Origin: Rhodobacterales bacterium 32-67-9
GTDB taxonomy: Bacteria; Pseudomonadota; Alphaproteobacteria; Rhodobacterales; Rhodobacteraceae
Length of the DNA stretch: 64,000 nt
Assembly: GCA_002280515.1 (NCBI GenBank)
Contig: NCEA01000032.1
Location: forward strand, 62,001 to 126,000
Direction of reading: 5' to 3'
The notes under the pieces were generated by a model. That model was not told the DNA's origin. It made no database searches and saw nothing but the letters and a program-made list of their open reading frames with translations. This document shows positions 1 to 8,690 of this stretch, piece after piece (position 1 is the stretch's first letter; every line of letters starts with the position of its first letter). A program made the position numbers and the translations under genes.

Positions 1-138
1 GCCCTTTTTGGCAAGGCCGGGCGGCACGCAGGCGGGGGATTTCTTGGCGAGGCCGGGCGGGCAATGCCCGTTCCCGGCGATGGACGGGCCGGCGCCCAGT
101 GTCAGGGCGAGAGCGACGGCGATGAGGATCGGTTTCAC
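1..138 (-). CDS. Small secreted CPPGLAKK-repeat protein, 5' part only
   Basis: The gene enters from the left edge and only its first 46 codons are inside the window. A GTG start at 136-138 follows an AGGA ribosome site; the upstream ATG in another frame meets a stop at once. The product begins with a hydrophobic signal peptide of about 20 residues, then carries a short repeat: CPPGLAKK, a few residues, then CVPPGLAKK. Small periplasmic proteins with this cysteine/proline repeat are common in Rhodobacterales and are often mislabelled as excinuclease subunits. The function is not known to me. Export is inferred from the signal peptide; the repeat is directly visible. Confidence 0.72.
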   Translation of the reverse strand, partial: MKPILIAVALALTLGAGPSIAGNGHCPPGLAKKSPACVPPGLAKKG

Positions 139-230
139 GGCGTCATCCTTTTGTGGCAGATGCTTTGTCTGCCAATATAACCCTCCGGGCCCGGAAATGT
201 GACCCCGAACCGCCGGCGCTTCGGCGGATA

Positions 231-1103
231 TCAGCCGCGATGGCGCTTTTCGAAACGCGGCAGCATAGCCGAGAAGTCCATACCCTTGCCGCCCTCGCTT
301 TCGACGAAGGTTTCGTAGAGCAGTGCGGCAAGCTTGCCCATCGGCGTGTCGGCGTCCGCCGCCTCCGCCGCCTGCTGCGAGAGCCGCAAGTCCTTCAGCA
401 TCAGTTCCGCCGCGAAACCCGGTTTGTAATCGTTGTCGGCCGGCGATTTCGGCCCGACGCCGGGGGCGGGGCAATAGGCGTTCATCGTCCAGCTGTAGCC
501 CGACGAGGTCGAGACGACGTCGAACATCTTCTGCCGGTCAAGGCCGAGCTTGTCGGCCAGCGCGAAGGCCTCGCAGGTGGCGATCATGGTGACGCCGAGG
601 ATCATGTTGTTGCAGATCTTGGCCGCCTGTCCGGCGCCCGAGGCGCCGCAGTGCACCGCCTTCTGGCCCATGATTTCGAAAATCGGCTGGACGATGGCAA
701 AGGCCGCGTCCGACCCGCCGGCCATGAAGGTCAGCGTTCCGGCCGCCGCTCCGCCGACGCCGCCCGAAACCGGCGCATCCACCGCGAGAACGCCGGCTGC
801 CGCAGCCTCTTCGGCCACCGCGCGGGCGCTTTCCACATCGACGGTGGAGCAGTCGCAAAGCACAGTGCCCGTCTTCATTGCCGGGATCACCTCGGCCGCG
901 ACGGCGCGCAGGATCGCGCCGTTCGGCAGCATGGTGATGACGACATCGGCGTCCTTCGCGGCGCCGGCGGCGCTGATCGCGCCGTGGACGCCTTCGGGCA
1001 TCGGCGCATGCAGGTCGTGGCCCCAGACCTCGTGCCCGGCGGCCACGAGGTTCTTCGCCATCGGGGCGCCCATGTTGCCCAAGCCGATAAAACCGATCTT
1101 CAT
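231..1103 (-). CDS. mmsB: 3-Hydroxyisobutyrate dehydrogenase
   Basis: Oxidises 3-hydroxyisobutyrate to methylmalonate semialdehyde with NAD, the penultimate step of valine breakdown in the cytoplasm. The 290-residue length is typical. The N-terminal Rossmann motif GLGNMG is at residues 7-12, the substrate-binding stretch DAPVSGG is at 109-115, and the catalytic lysine is K162 in GAGQAAKICNN. Its ATG overlaps the stop of the upstream hydrolase gene by four bases, so it is the last gene of a three-gene leftward operon (dehydrogenase, hydrolase, mmsB). mmsA, which uses its product, is transcribed separately at 5615-7114. Confidence 0.95.
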   Translation of the reverse strand: MKIGFIGLGNMGAPMAKNLVAAGHEVWGHDLHAPMPEGVHGAISAAGAAKDADVVITMLPNGAILRAVAAEVIPAMKTGTVLCDCSTVDVESARAVAEEAAAAGVLAVDAPVSGGVGGAAAGTLTFMAGGSDAAFAIVQPIFEIMGQKAVHCGASGAGQAAKICNNMILGVTMIATCEAFALADKLGLDRQKMFDVVSTSSGYSWTMNAYCPAPGVGPKSPADNDYKPGFAAELMLKDLRLSQQAAEAADADTPMGKLAALLYETFVESEGGKGMDFSAMLPRFEKRHRG

Positions 1104-2146
1104 GTGCCTTCCTCCTCGAATGTCAGCGCGTTCTGCCCGAGCGGCATCAGCATCCTTGATACGTCGACCGCCGGTACCGCCTCCGGCCCGGAATGGCGCC
1201 AGCGCGGGCTGCGGTCCTTGTCGATGATCGCGGCGCGGATGCCTTCGATAAAATCACCGTGTTCCATCGCACGATAGGTGAAACGGTATTCCATCTCCAG
1301 CGCGCGGCGCATCGAGGGTGTGGGGCGCAGCCGGTGCAGCATCTCGACCGTAGAGGCGGCGGACAAGGGCGACGACCGGCCGAGCGCCTTCAGCGCTTCG
1401 GCTGCGAAAGCACTGTCGGCGTGGGCGAGAGAACGCACGATGTCACCCAGCGTCTCGCCCGCGAAATGCTTGTCGATCTCGGGCCGGAGCGGGCCGAGCC
1501 GTCCGTCAGGCGCGGGCACGCTTGCGGCGGCCACTTCGTCGGCGTCGCCGGTCTCCACCAGCCGTACCTTCAGTGCCGCCCAGTCGGCTTCCCGCACGAA
1601 GAGGTCGGCAAAGCCGACAAGGATCGCGTCGGCCGGCCCCATGCGCGCCCCGGTCGTGCCGAGGTATTCGCCAAGCCGCCCCGGCGCCCGCGCCAAAAGG
1701 AACGAGCCGCCGACATCCGGGACAAGGCCGATGCCGCATTCCGGCATGGCGATCTGCGACGATTCGCCGACGACCCTGTGGCTGCCGTGACAGCCGACAC
1801 CGACGCCGCCGCCCATGGTGAACCCGTGCAGGAAACTCACGACGGGCTTGGGATATTCGGCGATCCGCGCGTTCATCCGGTATTCGTCGAACCAGAACTT
1901 CCGGCCGTAGGAATAATCGCCCCGCGTCCCGGTGGCATACATCTCGGCAATGTCGCCGCCGGCGGAAAAGGCGCGCTCGCCCTCTGCGTCGATCAGGATC
2001 AGCGCGACCTCGTCATCGCCGCGCCAGTGCTTCAGCGCGGCGTCGATGGCCATGCACATCTCGTAGGTGATCGCGTTCAGCGCCTTCGGCCGGTTGAGGG
2101 TGATCCGCCCGGCGCGGCCCTCCTTGCGGATCGCGATATCGTCCAT
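1100..2146 (-). CDS. 3-Hydroxyisobutyryl-CoA hydrolase (enoyl-CoA hydratase fold)
   Basis: Removes CoA from 3-hydroxyisobutyryl-CoA in valine degradation. The protein has 348 residues, the size of the HIBCH branch and longer than simple crotonases. Visible motifs are FSAGGD (60-65), the oxyanion-hole glycines at 112-116, and MPECGIGLVPDVGG, in which E136 and D144 match the Glu/Asp pair that marks the hydrolase. The chosen ATG at 2146 shares its A with the TGA of the dehydrogenase gene, indicating translational coupling; a longer upstream reading frame lies inside that gene and is not credible. The stop overlaps mmsB by four bases. Confidence 0.93.
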   Translation of the reverse strand: MDDIAIRKEGRAGRITLNRPKALNAITYEMCMAIDAALKHWRGDDEVALILIDAEGERAFSAGGDIAEMYATGTRGDYSYGRKFWFDEYRMNARIAEYPKPVVSFLHGFTMGGGVGVGCHGSHRVVGESSQIAMPECGIGLVPDVGGSFLLARAPGRLGEYLGTTGARMGPADAILVGFADLFVREADWAALKVRLVETGDADEVAAASVPAPDGRLGPLRPEIDKHFAGETLGDIVRSLAHADSAFAAEALKALGRSSPLSAASTVEMLHRLRPTPSMRRALEMEYRFTYRAMEHGDFIEGIRAAIIDKDRSPRWRHSGPEAVPAVDVSRMLMPLGQNALTFEEEGT

Positions 2147-3291
2147 CAGCCGCGCTCTGCCAGCAGCGCGCGCGCGGTGATCAGGCGCATGATCTCGTTC
2201 GTGCCTTCGAGGATCTGGTGGACGCGGAGATCGCGGACGATCTTTTCCACCCCGTAATCGGCAAGGTAGCCGTAGCCGCCATGCAGTTGCAGGCATTGGT
2301 TGGCCACGTCGAAGGCATTGTCGGTGACCAGCATCTTGGCCATGGCGCAGAATTTCGTCGCATCCGGCGCCTTCATGTCAAGCTTCCACGCCGCCTGGCG
2401 CAGGAAGATGCGCGCCGATTGCAGCTTCACCTCCAGCTCGGCCAGCCGGAATTGCAGCGCCTGGAACTGGTCCAGCGTCTTGCCGAAGGCCTTGCGCTCG
2501 CCCATGTAGGCGAGCGTGGCATCGAGCGCGGCCTGCGCGCCGCCAAGCGCCGAAGCGGCGATGTTCAGCCGTCCGCCGTCAAGCCCGGCCATCGCGTAGA
2601 CGAACCCCTTGCCCTCTTCGCCGATGAGGTTTTCCGCCGGCACGAGGCAGTCGTCGAACTGTACCTGCGCCGTGGGCTGGGCGCGCCAGCCCATCTTGTC
2701 CTCGAGCCCGCCGAACGAGAGGCCGGTCGCGCCGTCCTCGACGATCACCGCCGAGATGCCCTTTGGCCCGTCGGCGCCGGTGCGGACCATCGTCACATAG
2801 ACGTCGGAATAGCCGCCGCCCGAGATGAACGCCTTGGAGCCGTTCAGTTTCCAGCCGTCGTTGGTGCGTTCGGCGCGGGTGCGGAGTGCCGCCGCGTCGG
2901 AGCCTGAACCCGGTTCCGTCAGGCAGTAGGAGAAGATCTTTTCCATCGAGGTCAGCGCCGGCAGCCAGGCCGCCTTCGTCTCGGCGCTGCCGAACCGGTC
3001 GATCATGCCGCCGCACATGTTGTGGATGGAGAGGAACGATCCGACGGCGGGGCAGGCCATCGCCAGCGCCTCGAAGACAAGCGTCGCATCGAGCCGGGTA
3101 AGGCCGGAGCCGCCGTGCTCTTCGCCGACATAGATCCCGCCAAGGCCAAGCTCCGCTACCTTCGGCCAGAGCGATTTCGGGATCGTGCCGGCCTTTTCCC
3201 AGTCGCGGGCGAACGGCGCGATATGCTCGGCGCCGAAGGCTTTCGCCATGTCGAAAATGGCCTGTTGTTCTCCACTCAGCGCGAAGTCCAT
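2146..3291 (-). CDS. Acyl-CoA dehydrogenase, probably isobutyryl-CoA dehydrogenase
   Basis: FAD flavoenzyme of 381 residues that should convert isobutyryl-CoA to methacrylyl-CoA. The signature YCLTEPGSGSDAAAL is present mid-protein and the catalytic base is E362 in LEGTNEI near the C-terminus. The family is certain. The substrate is inferred from the co-transcribed hydrolase and mmsB, which handle the next products of valine breakdown; other short branched acyl-CoAs remain possible. A methacrylyl-CoA hydratase is not in the operon. It is the first gene of the operon, and the paired TTGCAA boxes at 3346-3364 lie about 55 bases upstream. Confidence 0.9.
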   Translation of the reverse strand: MDFALSGEQQAIFDMAKAFGAEHIAPFARDWEKAGTIPKSLWPKVAELGLGGIYVGEEHGGSGLTRLDATLVFEALAMACPAVGSFLSIHNMCGGMIDRFGSAETKAAWLPALTSMEKIFSYCLTEPGSGSDAAALRTRAERTNDGWKLNGSKAFISGGGYSDVYVTMVRTGADGPKGISAVIVEDGATGLSFGGLEDKMGWRAQPTAQVQFDDCLVPAENLIGEEGKGFVYAMAGLDGGRLNIAASALGGAQAALDATLAYMGERKAFGKTLDQFQALQFRLAELEVKLQSARIFLRQAAWKLDMKAPDATKFCAMAKMLVTDNAFDVANQCLQLHGGYGYLADYGVEKIVRDLRVHQILEGTNEIMRLITARALLAERG

Positions 3292-3639
3292 GTGCCCTCC
3301 CTTCCGTGCCGGCAGTGTGAATTGAACGCCTGTTAAATTTCAACTGTTGCAAGAGTTTTGCAAGGCCGAAACGCTGGGTAGTCGGCGCCGCGCGGAGTGA
3401 GGGCGGTCGGGGGCGGGGCGTCCGCATCGATTCGGATTTCGTTCCGTTTTTGCCCATCTCAAGGTTGAGGAATGCGCAACGAATCCATGCGAATTGATGC
3501 AATTGTTGGGGCCTCCGGTGCATAGTTCGCCGATAGGTTGAGAATGACCAATTGGTGTCGAGACATCTGGCAACCCCAGCGCCAAATGTGGTAAAAAAAA
3601 GGCGAGAGCGGGTGGCCTCTCTGGTGGAGTACAGGAAAG
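3292..3639. other. 348-bp divergent intergenic region
   Basis: No gene is seen here. It separates the leftward valine operon from the rightward VPLPA-CTERM gene. It contains the paired TTGCAA boxes (3346-3364, annotated separately), several AATTG-rich segments around 3493-3508, a perfect 10-base palindrome ACCAATTGGT at 3547-3556, and an A-rich run at 3593-3602. The palindrome could be an operator for the VPLPA-CTERM gene, but no regulator is recognised. Confidence 0.5.
3346..3364. promoter_or_regulatory. Paired TTGCAA operator of the valine operon
   Basis: Two copies of the self-complementary hexamer TTGCAA, at 3347-3352 and 3358-3363, are spaced 11 bases apart, one helical turn, about 55 bp upstream of the acyl-CoA dehydrogenase start. 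Read as 8-mers they are GTTGCAAG and TTTGCAAG. This resembles the TTTGCAAA half-sites I recall for ScfR/PccR/RamB regulators of short-chain acyl-CoA metabolism. The same hexamer recurs before mmsA. The operator role is inferred; the repeats are seen directly. Confidence 0.55.
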
Positions 3640-4254
3640 ATGAGTTTGAAAATGTTTTGTCGTGCTGCCGCTGTCGCAATGGCAGCGCTTGTCGGCGGTA
3701 CCGCCGCTCAGGCAGCGACATGTCAGTTCGGGGATCAGTCCCAGTTCTGGCTTTCGGCGGATGTATGGACCTCGACCGCTTGCGTTGACCAGATTGCGGG
3801 CAATGACAGCGATCAGTCCGGCGGCAATGGCGTGGTCAACGTCAATACCGTCGGCGGCACCGGTCTGTTCGGGACGAGCAACTGGACGCTCGACTCGCGC
3901 TACGATGCCAACGGGTCCTACGGCCCCAGTGGCATTCTCTCGATCAGCAACGTCAGTTCCGATCTGATGAGCGGCAACTGGTCGGTTTCGAGCTGGGCGG
4001 GAATTGGCTCCGCGATGCTGGTGATCAAGGGCGGGAGCGGCTTTGCCTCGTACCTTCTCGACATGACGGCCGGCACGTTCGGCCAGTGGGTGACCAATGC
4101 GTTGATGAACAAGGGCGGAAACACGCCGGCCGTCTCGCATATCTCGCTCTACACCACGCCGGCGCCGGCGCCGGTTCCGGTGCCTGCGGCGGGCCTGCTG
4201 CTCGTCGGTGGCCTTGGGGCGATTGCCGCGCTGCGCCGTCGCCGCAAGGCCTGA
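3640..4254 (+). CDS. VPLPA-CTERM sorting-domain secreted protein
   Basis: A 204-residue exported protein. Residues 1-27 form a Sec signal peptide ending AQA. The central part is rich in Gly, Ser, Asn and Thr, as in adhesin or matrix proteins, and has no recognised enzyme domain. The C-terminus carries a VPVPAAG motif, a hydrophobic helix and the basic tail RRRRKA, which is the VPLPA-CTERM variant of PEP-CTERM sorting signals handled by an exosortase (XrtD-type) in Rhodobacterales. An AGGAAAG ribosome site precedes the ATG. A rho-independent terminator follows at 4277, so it is monocistronic. No exosortase lies in this window. A cell-surface or extracellular-matrix role is inferred. Confidence 0.85.
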   Translation: MSLKMFCRAAAVAMAALVGGTAAQAATCQFGDQSQFWLSADVWTSTACVDQIAGNDSDQSGGNGVVNVNTVGGTGLFGTSNWTLDSRYDANGSYGPSGILSISNVSSDLMSGNWSVSSWAGIGSAMLVIKGGSGFASYLLDMTAGTFGQWVTNALMNKGGNTPAVSHISLYTTPAPAPVPVPAAGLLLVGGLGAIAALRRRRKA

Positions 4255-4276
4255 TCGGACGCGAATAAACAACGGG

Positions 4277-4304
4277 AAGGGAGGGCGGCGCCCTCCCTTT
4301 TGCT
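4277..4304 (+). terminator. Rho-independent terminator of the VPLPA-CTERM gene
   Basis: The perfect 10-bp stem AAGGGAGGGC / GCCCTCCCTT with a GGC loop (4277-4299) is followed by a T-rich run. It lies between convergent genes and may serve both strands. Confidence 0.85.
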
Positions 4305-4339
4305 TTGCCCGGTTCCGTGATGCCTGAACGCAGGCCGCC

Positions 4340-5467
4340 CTAAAGGTCGGCGTGGAACTCCTCGATCAGGTGCGCGACCACGGCCCGCATGGCGGCATGA
4401 TCGTCATCGCCGGCTTCCAGCGCCCCGATCCGGACCGTGCGCTGACGGTCGGAACTGGTCCCGGTCTCGGGCAATCGCCGCAGGGCCTCGATCTCGGCCG
4501 TGCAGCCGAGCATCTCGGCATCCTCGGCGACGAGGTCGATCATATCGTCAAGCAGCGTGGCGAAGTCCACCACCTCAAGCCGGCCGAAGTCGATCAGCCC
4601 GCCGCCGATGCCGTAGCGCTGCGCCCGCCAGCGGTTCTCTCCGATCAGGAAGTTGTCGTAGAGCCGCCAGCGCTGGTTGGCCCGCCGCAGCCGCCAGAGC
4701 TTGCGGGTCAGGCATTGGATCATCGCCGCCAGCGACAGCGCCGTTTCCAGCCGGGGCGAGACGTCGCAGATCCGGCTCTCGATCGTCGGGAACCGCGCCG
4801 AGGGGCGCAGATCCCACCAGATCTTCGTCGAATCCTCGATCAAGCCCATATTGACCAGCGCCGAGACCGCCCGTTCGAACTCTGCCCAGCTCGAGAATTT
4901 CGGCGGCAGTCCGGTGCGGGGCAGATTGTCGAAGACGGTGAGGCGGTAGCTGGCAAGTCCGGTATCCTCGCCCTGCCAGAACGGCGAGGAGGCCGACATT
5001 GCGAGCAGGTGCGGCAGGAAATACGAGAGCTGGTTGACGAGGTCGATGCGCATGTCCTCGTCGGGGATGCCGACATGGACATGCATGCCGCAGATCAGCA
5101 TCCGCCGCGCCACGCCGCCAAGGTCGCGGCGCAGGTCGTTGTAACGCTCCTTGTCCGTGTGGTGCTGGTCCTTCCAGTCGGCGAAGGGATGGCAGGAGGC
5201 GGCGATCGGTGCCAGCCCGTGGTTGGCGGCGTGGTGCGAAACGCAGGCGCGCAGGCGGCGCAGGTCGTCGCGTGCAGCACCGATATCGGCGCAGACCCGT
5301 GTGCCGACCTCGATCTGGCATTGCAGGAACTCCGGGCTGACCTGGCCTTCCAGCTCGGCCCGGCAGGCTGCCATCAGCGCGTCCGGCGCCACGGCGAGCG
5401 CGAGGCTGTCGCGGTCGACGAGAAGGTATTCCTCCTCGATCCCGATGGTGAAGTCCGGGTCCGTCAT
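4340..5467 (-). CDS. Carboxylate-amine ligase, YbdK/GCS2 family
   Basis: A 375-residue ATP-grasp-like enzyme of the glutamate-cysteine ligase type 2 family. The N-terminal [10 protein letters not shown] (residues 9-18) supplies the metal-binding glutamates, and the GMHVHVG and ESRICD motifs typical of YbdK follow. YbdK has weak gamma-glutamyl-cysteine ligase activity in vitro; its true substrate is not established, and glutathione synthesis is only one possibility. It stands alone: it converges with the VPLPA-CTERM gene and is separated from mmsA by a terminator. Confidence 0.87.
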   Translation of the reverse strand: MTDPDFTIGIEEEYLLVDRDSLALAVAPDALMAACRAELEGQVSPEFLQCQIEVGTRVCADIGAARDDLRRLRACVSHHAANHGLAPIAASCHPFADWKDQHHTDKERYNDLRRDLGGVARRMLICGMHVHVGIPDEDMRIDLVNQLSYFLPHLLAMSASSPFWQGEDTGLASYRLTVFDNLPRTGLPPKFSSWAEFERAVSALVNMGLIEDSTKIWWDLRPSARFPTIESRICDVSPRLETALSLAAMIQCLTRKLWRLRRANQRWRLYDNFLIGENRWRAQRYGIGGGLIDFGRLEVVDFATLLDDMIDLVAEDAEMLGCTAEIEALRRLPETGTSSDRQRTVRIGALEAGDDDHAAMRAVVAHLIEEFHADL

Positions 5468-5564
5468 CGCGTGGCCTCCGCGCGACCGTGGTTTCCGGCA
5501 GTTGAGCAGAGCGGAAGGGGGCAGGCAAGCGGGCGGCGCGGGCGCACGTCAGGGAACGGGGTGG

Positions 5565-5594
5565 AAAAAAGGGCGGCCGCCGGGCCGCCCTTTA
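5565..5594 (-). terminator. Rho-independent terminator of mmsA
   Basis: On the minus strand, AAAGGGCGGCC and GGCCGCCCTTT form a long stem with a four-base loop, followed by an extended T run (seen as A at 5565-5570 on the plus strand). It lies about 20 bases after the mmsA stop. Confidence 0.85.
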
Positions 5595-5614
5595 TCGTCG
5601 CAAAGGAGGGATGG

Positions 5615-7114
5615 TCAGTCCATCGCCTTGAAGTGGAACTCCCCGCCTTCCTTGAGACCCGAGGGCCAGCGCGCGGTCACCGTCTTGGTCCGCGTGTAGA
5701 ACTTGAACGAGTCCGGCCCGTGCTGGTTCAGGTCGCCAAACATCGACTTTTTCCAGCCGCCGAACGTGTGATAGGCCAAGGGCACCGGGATCGGCACGTT
5801 GATGCCGACCATGCCAATATTGATCCGGTGGGCGAAGTCACGGGCAGTGTCGCCGTCACGGGTGAAGATCGCGGTGCCGTTGCCGTATTCGTGGTCCATC
5901 GCAAGGCCGAGCGCCTCTTCGTAGGAACCGGCGCGCACCACCGACAGGACGGGGCCGAAGATTTCGGTCTTGTAGATGTCCATGTCCGGCGTCACGTGGT
6001 CGAAAAGGTGCGGACCGACGAAGAAGCCGTTCTCGTAGCCCTGGAGCGAGAAATCGCGGTTGTCGATGACGAGTTTCGCGCCCTGCTCGACGCCCGAGTT
6101 GATCAGGCCGAGGATCCGCTCTTTCGCCGCGCGGGTGACGACAGGGCCGAAATCCACGTCGTTGCCGTCGGTATAGGGCGCCACGCGCAGCTTCTCGACC
6201 CTCGGCACCAGCTTCTCGATCAGACGGTCAGCGGTTTCATTGCCGACCGGAACGGCGACCGAGACCGCCATGCAGCGTTCGCCGGCCGCGCCGAACCCGG
6301 CGCCGATCAGCGCGTCGGCGGCCTGGTCCATGTCGGCATCCGGCATCACGATCATGTGGTTCTTGGCGCCACCGAAGCATTGGGCACGCTTGCCGTTCGC
6401 GGTGGCGCGGCTGTAGATGTAGTGCGCGATCGGGGTTGATCCGACGAAGGACACGCCCTGGATCACCGGGCTGTCAAGCAGCGTATCCACCGCTTCCTTG
6501 TCGCCGTTGACGACCTGGAACACGCCCTTGGGAAGGCCTGCCTCGACAAACAGTTCGGCAAGCATCATCGGCACCGAGGGGTCGCGTTCGGACGGTTTCA
6601 ACACCACCGCGTTGCCGCAGGCGAGCGCCGGCCCGACATGCCAGAGCGGCATCATCGCCGGGAAATTGAACGGCATGATCGAGGCCACGACGCCCAGCGG
6701 CTGGCGCATCGAGTACATGTCGATGCCCGGGCCCGCGTCATCGGTGAACTCGCCCTTCAGCATCTGCGGCGCGCCGATACAGTATTCGATCACCTCGAGC
6801 CCGCGCTGCAGGTCACCCTTGGCGTCCGGCAGGGTCTTGCCGTGCTCGCGGCTCAGTGCCACGGCCAGCTTGTCCATGTCGCGGTTCATGAGTCCGACCA
6901 TGGCCATCATGACCCGGGCGCGGCGCTGCGGGTTCATGGCACCCCATTTCGGTTGGGCCGCGGCGGCCCGGGCGATGGCGGCCTCGGTTTCGGCGGCCGA
7001 TGCCATCGGGCATTTGGCCTGCACTTCGCCCGTGGCCGGGTTGAAGACATCGGCGAAACGGCCCGACGTGCCCTTGACGTGTTCGCCGTCGATCCAGTGA
7101 GTCAGTTCTTTCAT
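5615..7114 (-). CDS. mmsA: Methylmalonate-semialdehyde dehydrogenase (CoA-acylating)
   Basis: Converts methylmalonate semialdehyde, NAD and CoA to propionyl-CoA and CO2, the last specific step of valine (and thymine) degradation. The protein has 499 residues. PFNFPAMMPLW (148-158), FVGSTPIAHYI, FGGAKNH and the catalytic cysteine C281 in GERCMAVS are all in place. The FGGAKN stretch, in place of the usual aldehyde dehydrogenase glutamate region, is typical of the CoA-dependent family. The start at 7114 is set by a GGAGGC ribosome site; longer readings would overlap the divergent LysR gene. Its promoter region holds four TTGCA-type boxes (7149-7205). Confidence 0.95.
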   Translation of the reverse strand: MKELTHWIDGEHVKGTSGRFADVFNPATGEVQAKCPMASAAETEAAIARAAAAQPKWGAMNPQRRARVMMAMVGLMNRDMDKLAVALSREHGKTLPDAKGDLQRGLEVIEYCIGAPQMLKGEFTDDAGPGIDMYSMRQPLGVVASIMPFNFPAMMPLWHVGPALACGNAVVLKPSERDPSVPMMLAELFVEAGLPKGVFQVVNGDKEAVDTLLDSPVIQGVSFVGSTPIAHYIYSRATANGKRAQCFGGAKNHMIVMPDADMDQAADALIGAGFGAAGERCMAVSVAVPVGNETADRLIEKLVPRVEKLRVAPYTDGNDVDFGPVVTRAAKERILGLINSGVEQGAKLVIDNRDFSLQGYENGFFVGPHLFDHVTPDMDIYKTEIFGPVLSVVRAGSYEEALGLAMDHEYGNGTAIFTRDGDTARDFAHRINIGMVGINVPIPVPLAYHTFGGWKKSMFGDLNQHGPDSFKFYTRTKTVTARWPSGLKEGGEFHFKAMD

Positions 7115-7148
7115 GAAAGCCTCCCGCAATTTCCGGGGCAGAATAGCC

Positions 7149-7205
7149 TTGCAGAATTGCCGGGAAAAGAGGCAGTTTCCCAAAGAGATTTTGCAATTTT
7201 GCAAA
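7149..7205. promoter_or_regulatory. mmsA/LysR intergenic TTGCAA boxes
   Basis: The 100-bp divergent gap holds TTGCAG (7149-7154) and TTGCC (7157-7161), then two exact TTGCAA hexamers at 7191-7196 and 7199-7204; each pair is 8 bases apart. The second pair abuts the LysR ribosome site AGGAGG at 7205-7210. The same hexamer is paired before the acyl-CoA dehydrogenase operon. The boxes may bind a ScfR/PccR-like acyl-CoA sensor, or the neighbouring LysR protein; sequence alone does not decide. Confidence 0.5.
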
Positions 7206-7214
7206 GGAGGCGAC

Positions 7215-8105
7215 ATGGCGGACTGGGATGACCTGCGTATTTTCCTTGCCGTCGCGCGGGCCGAGAGCCTGTCTGGGGCCGGCCGGGTCCTGAAACTGGA
7301 CCCCGCGACGGTTGGCCGGCGGATCGGCAAGCTGGAAGACGCGATGGCGCTCCGGCTTTTCAGCCGGGCGCCGCAAGGCTACACGCTGACCGTCGAGGGG
7401 CAGCGCCTCCTTGCCCATGCGATCCGCGCCGAACAGGCGGTGGCCGAGGCGATGGACGAGGCGGGCGGCGGCGGCGGCCTGACCGGGCAGATCCGGGTCG
7501 GCGCGCCGGACGGAAGCGCCAATTACCTGCTGCCGCAGATCGTGGCGCAGATCTGCGACGACCATCCGGGTCTCGACGTGCAGATCCTCGCCCAGCCGCG
7601 CGTCGTCAACCTCTCGAAACGCGAGGCGGACATGGCCATAGCAGTAAGCCGCCCGGCTTCGGGCCGCCTGACGGTGCAGAAGCTGACCGACTACAGGCTC
7701 CACCTCGTCGCCTCGCGCGACTATCTCGACCGGCACCCGCCGATCATGTCGCTGGCCGACCTGAAGCAGCACCGCACCATAGGCTATATCTCGGACCTGA
7801 TCTTCGACAAGGAGCTCGACTACCAGACCGAAGCAGGAATGGAGGCGGTGACGCTCGCCTCGAACTCGGTGTCCGTGCAGTTCAACTGGGTGCGCAGCGG
7901 CGCCGGCATCGCCGTGGTCCACGATTTCGCGATGGCGGCGGCACCTGGCTTGGTCAGGGTGCTTCCCGTCGAGGTCTCGCTCACCCGGTCATTCTACCTG
8001 ATCCGCCATTCCGACGACCGCAGGGTCGACCGGCTCAACCGTTTTGCCGAACTTCTGGCGCAGGGGGTACGCCGCGAAGTCGCCCGGCTCGAAGCCTTGG
8101 CTTGA
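7215..8105 (+). CDS. LysR-family regulator, divergent from mmsA
   Basis: A 296-residue LysR-type transcription factor. The N-terminal winged helix-turn-helix is at residues 1-60 (MADWDDLRIFLAVARAESLS, then ATVGRRIGKLE), and a periplasmic-binding-protein-like effector domain fills about 90-290. The ATG at 7215 sits 4 bases after a strong AGGAGG; the longer reading frame would begin inside mmsA and is rejected. Divergent arrangement with mmsA suggests it controls that gene. The effector is unknown. Confidence 0.9.
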   Translation: MADWDDLRIFLAVARAESLSGAGRVLKLDPATVGRRIGKLEDAMALRLFSRAPQGYTLTVEGQRLLAHAIRAEQAVAEAMDEAGGGGGLTGQIRVGAPDGSANYLLPQIVAQICDDHPGLDVQILAQPRVVNLSKREADMAIAVSRPASGRLTVQKLTDYRLHLVASRDYLDRHPPIMSLADLKQHRTIGYISDLIFDKELDYQTEAGMEAVTLASNSVSVQFNWVRSGAGIAVVHDFAMAAAPGLVRVLPVEVSLTRSFYLIRHSDDRRVDRLNRFAELLAQGVRREVARLEALA

Positions 8106-8162
8106 CAGGAGGGGGGGAAGGAACGACGCTGCACAAAAGGCCCGTGTCCTCAGGAGGTTGCC

Positions 8163-8597
8163 ATGCAGGTGCATCAGATTCTGCGCTCCAGACCGACGTC
8201 CGACGTCATCACCGTTGTGCCGGGATCGAGTATCGCCGATGCCGCGCGGCTGCTGGCCGAACGTCGGATCGGCGCGGTCGTTGTGTCGAAGGACGGCAAG
8301 GTGCCGCTCGGCATCCTGTCGGAGCGTGACATCGTGCGTGATCTCGGCCGTCGTGGCGCGGTCTGCCTAGGCGAGACGGTCGATGCGCTGATGACCCGCA
8401 ACCTGATCGCCTGCACGCCACACGATACCACCGATTCCGTGCTGGAGAAGATGACCGCCGGCCGGTTCCGCCACATGCCGGTGATGGAGGGCGGGGTGAT
8501 GGTCGGCATCATCTCCATCGGCGACGTGGTTGCCGCGCGCATCTCCGAGCTTGCGATGGAGAAGGACGCGCTCGAAGGCATGATCATGGGCAACTGA
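8163..8597 (+). CDS. Two-CBS-domain protein
   Basis: A 144-residue cytoplasmic protein made of two CBS motifs (about residues 8-62 and 75-132), with the typical GILSERDIVR and VGIISIGDVV endings. Pairs of CBS domains bind adenosyl nucleotides such as AMP, ATP or S-adenosylmethionine and act as energy sensors. There is no fused effector domain. A strong AGGAGG precedes the ATG. It lies between the LysR gene and coaD on the same strand. The molecular partner is unknown. Confidence 0.9.
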   Translation: MQVHQILRSRPTSDVITVVPGSSIADAARLLAERRIGAVVVSKDGKVPLGILSERDIVRDLGRRGAVCLGETVDALMTRNLIACTPHDTTDSVLEKMTAGRFRHMPVMEGGVMVGIISIGDVVAARISELAMEKDALEGMIMGN

Positions 8598-8690
8598 GCT
8601 CTTCGCCGCGGTGCAGCAGGAAAAGCTTGCATTCGCCAGCGCAATATTGTTGCGTGGCCGCGCATGTCTCAGATCGAAAGGGCAGGACTC

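Noticed and set aside
231..1277. Long open frames on the strand opposite mmsB and many similar long antisense frames (for example opposite ybdK at 4352-6439 and opposite the indolepyruvate oxidoreductase at 21724-23607)
   Set aside because: They are GC-rich shadow frames with Arg/Ala/Pro-rich translations, no conserved motif, and they lie fully opposite well-recognised genes.
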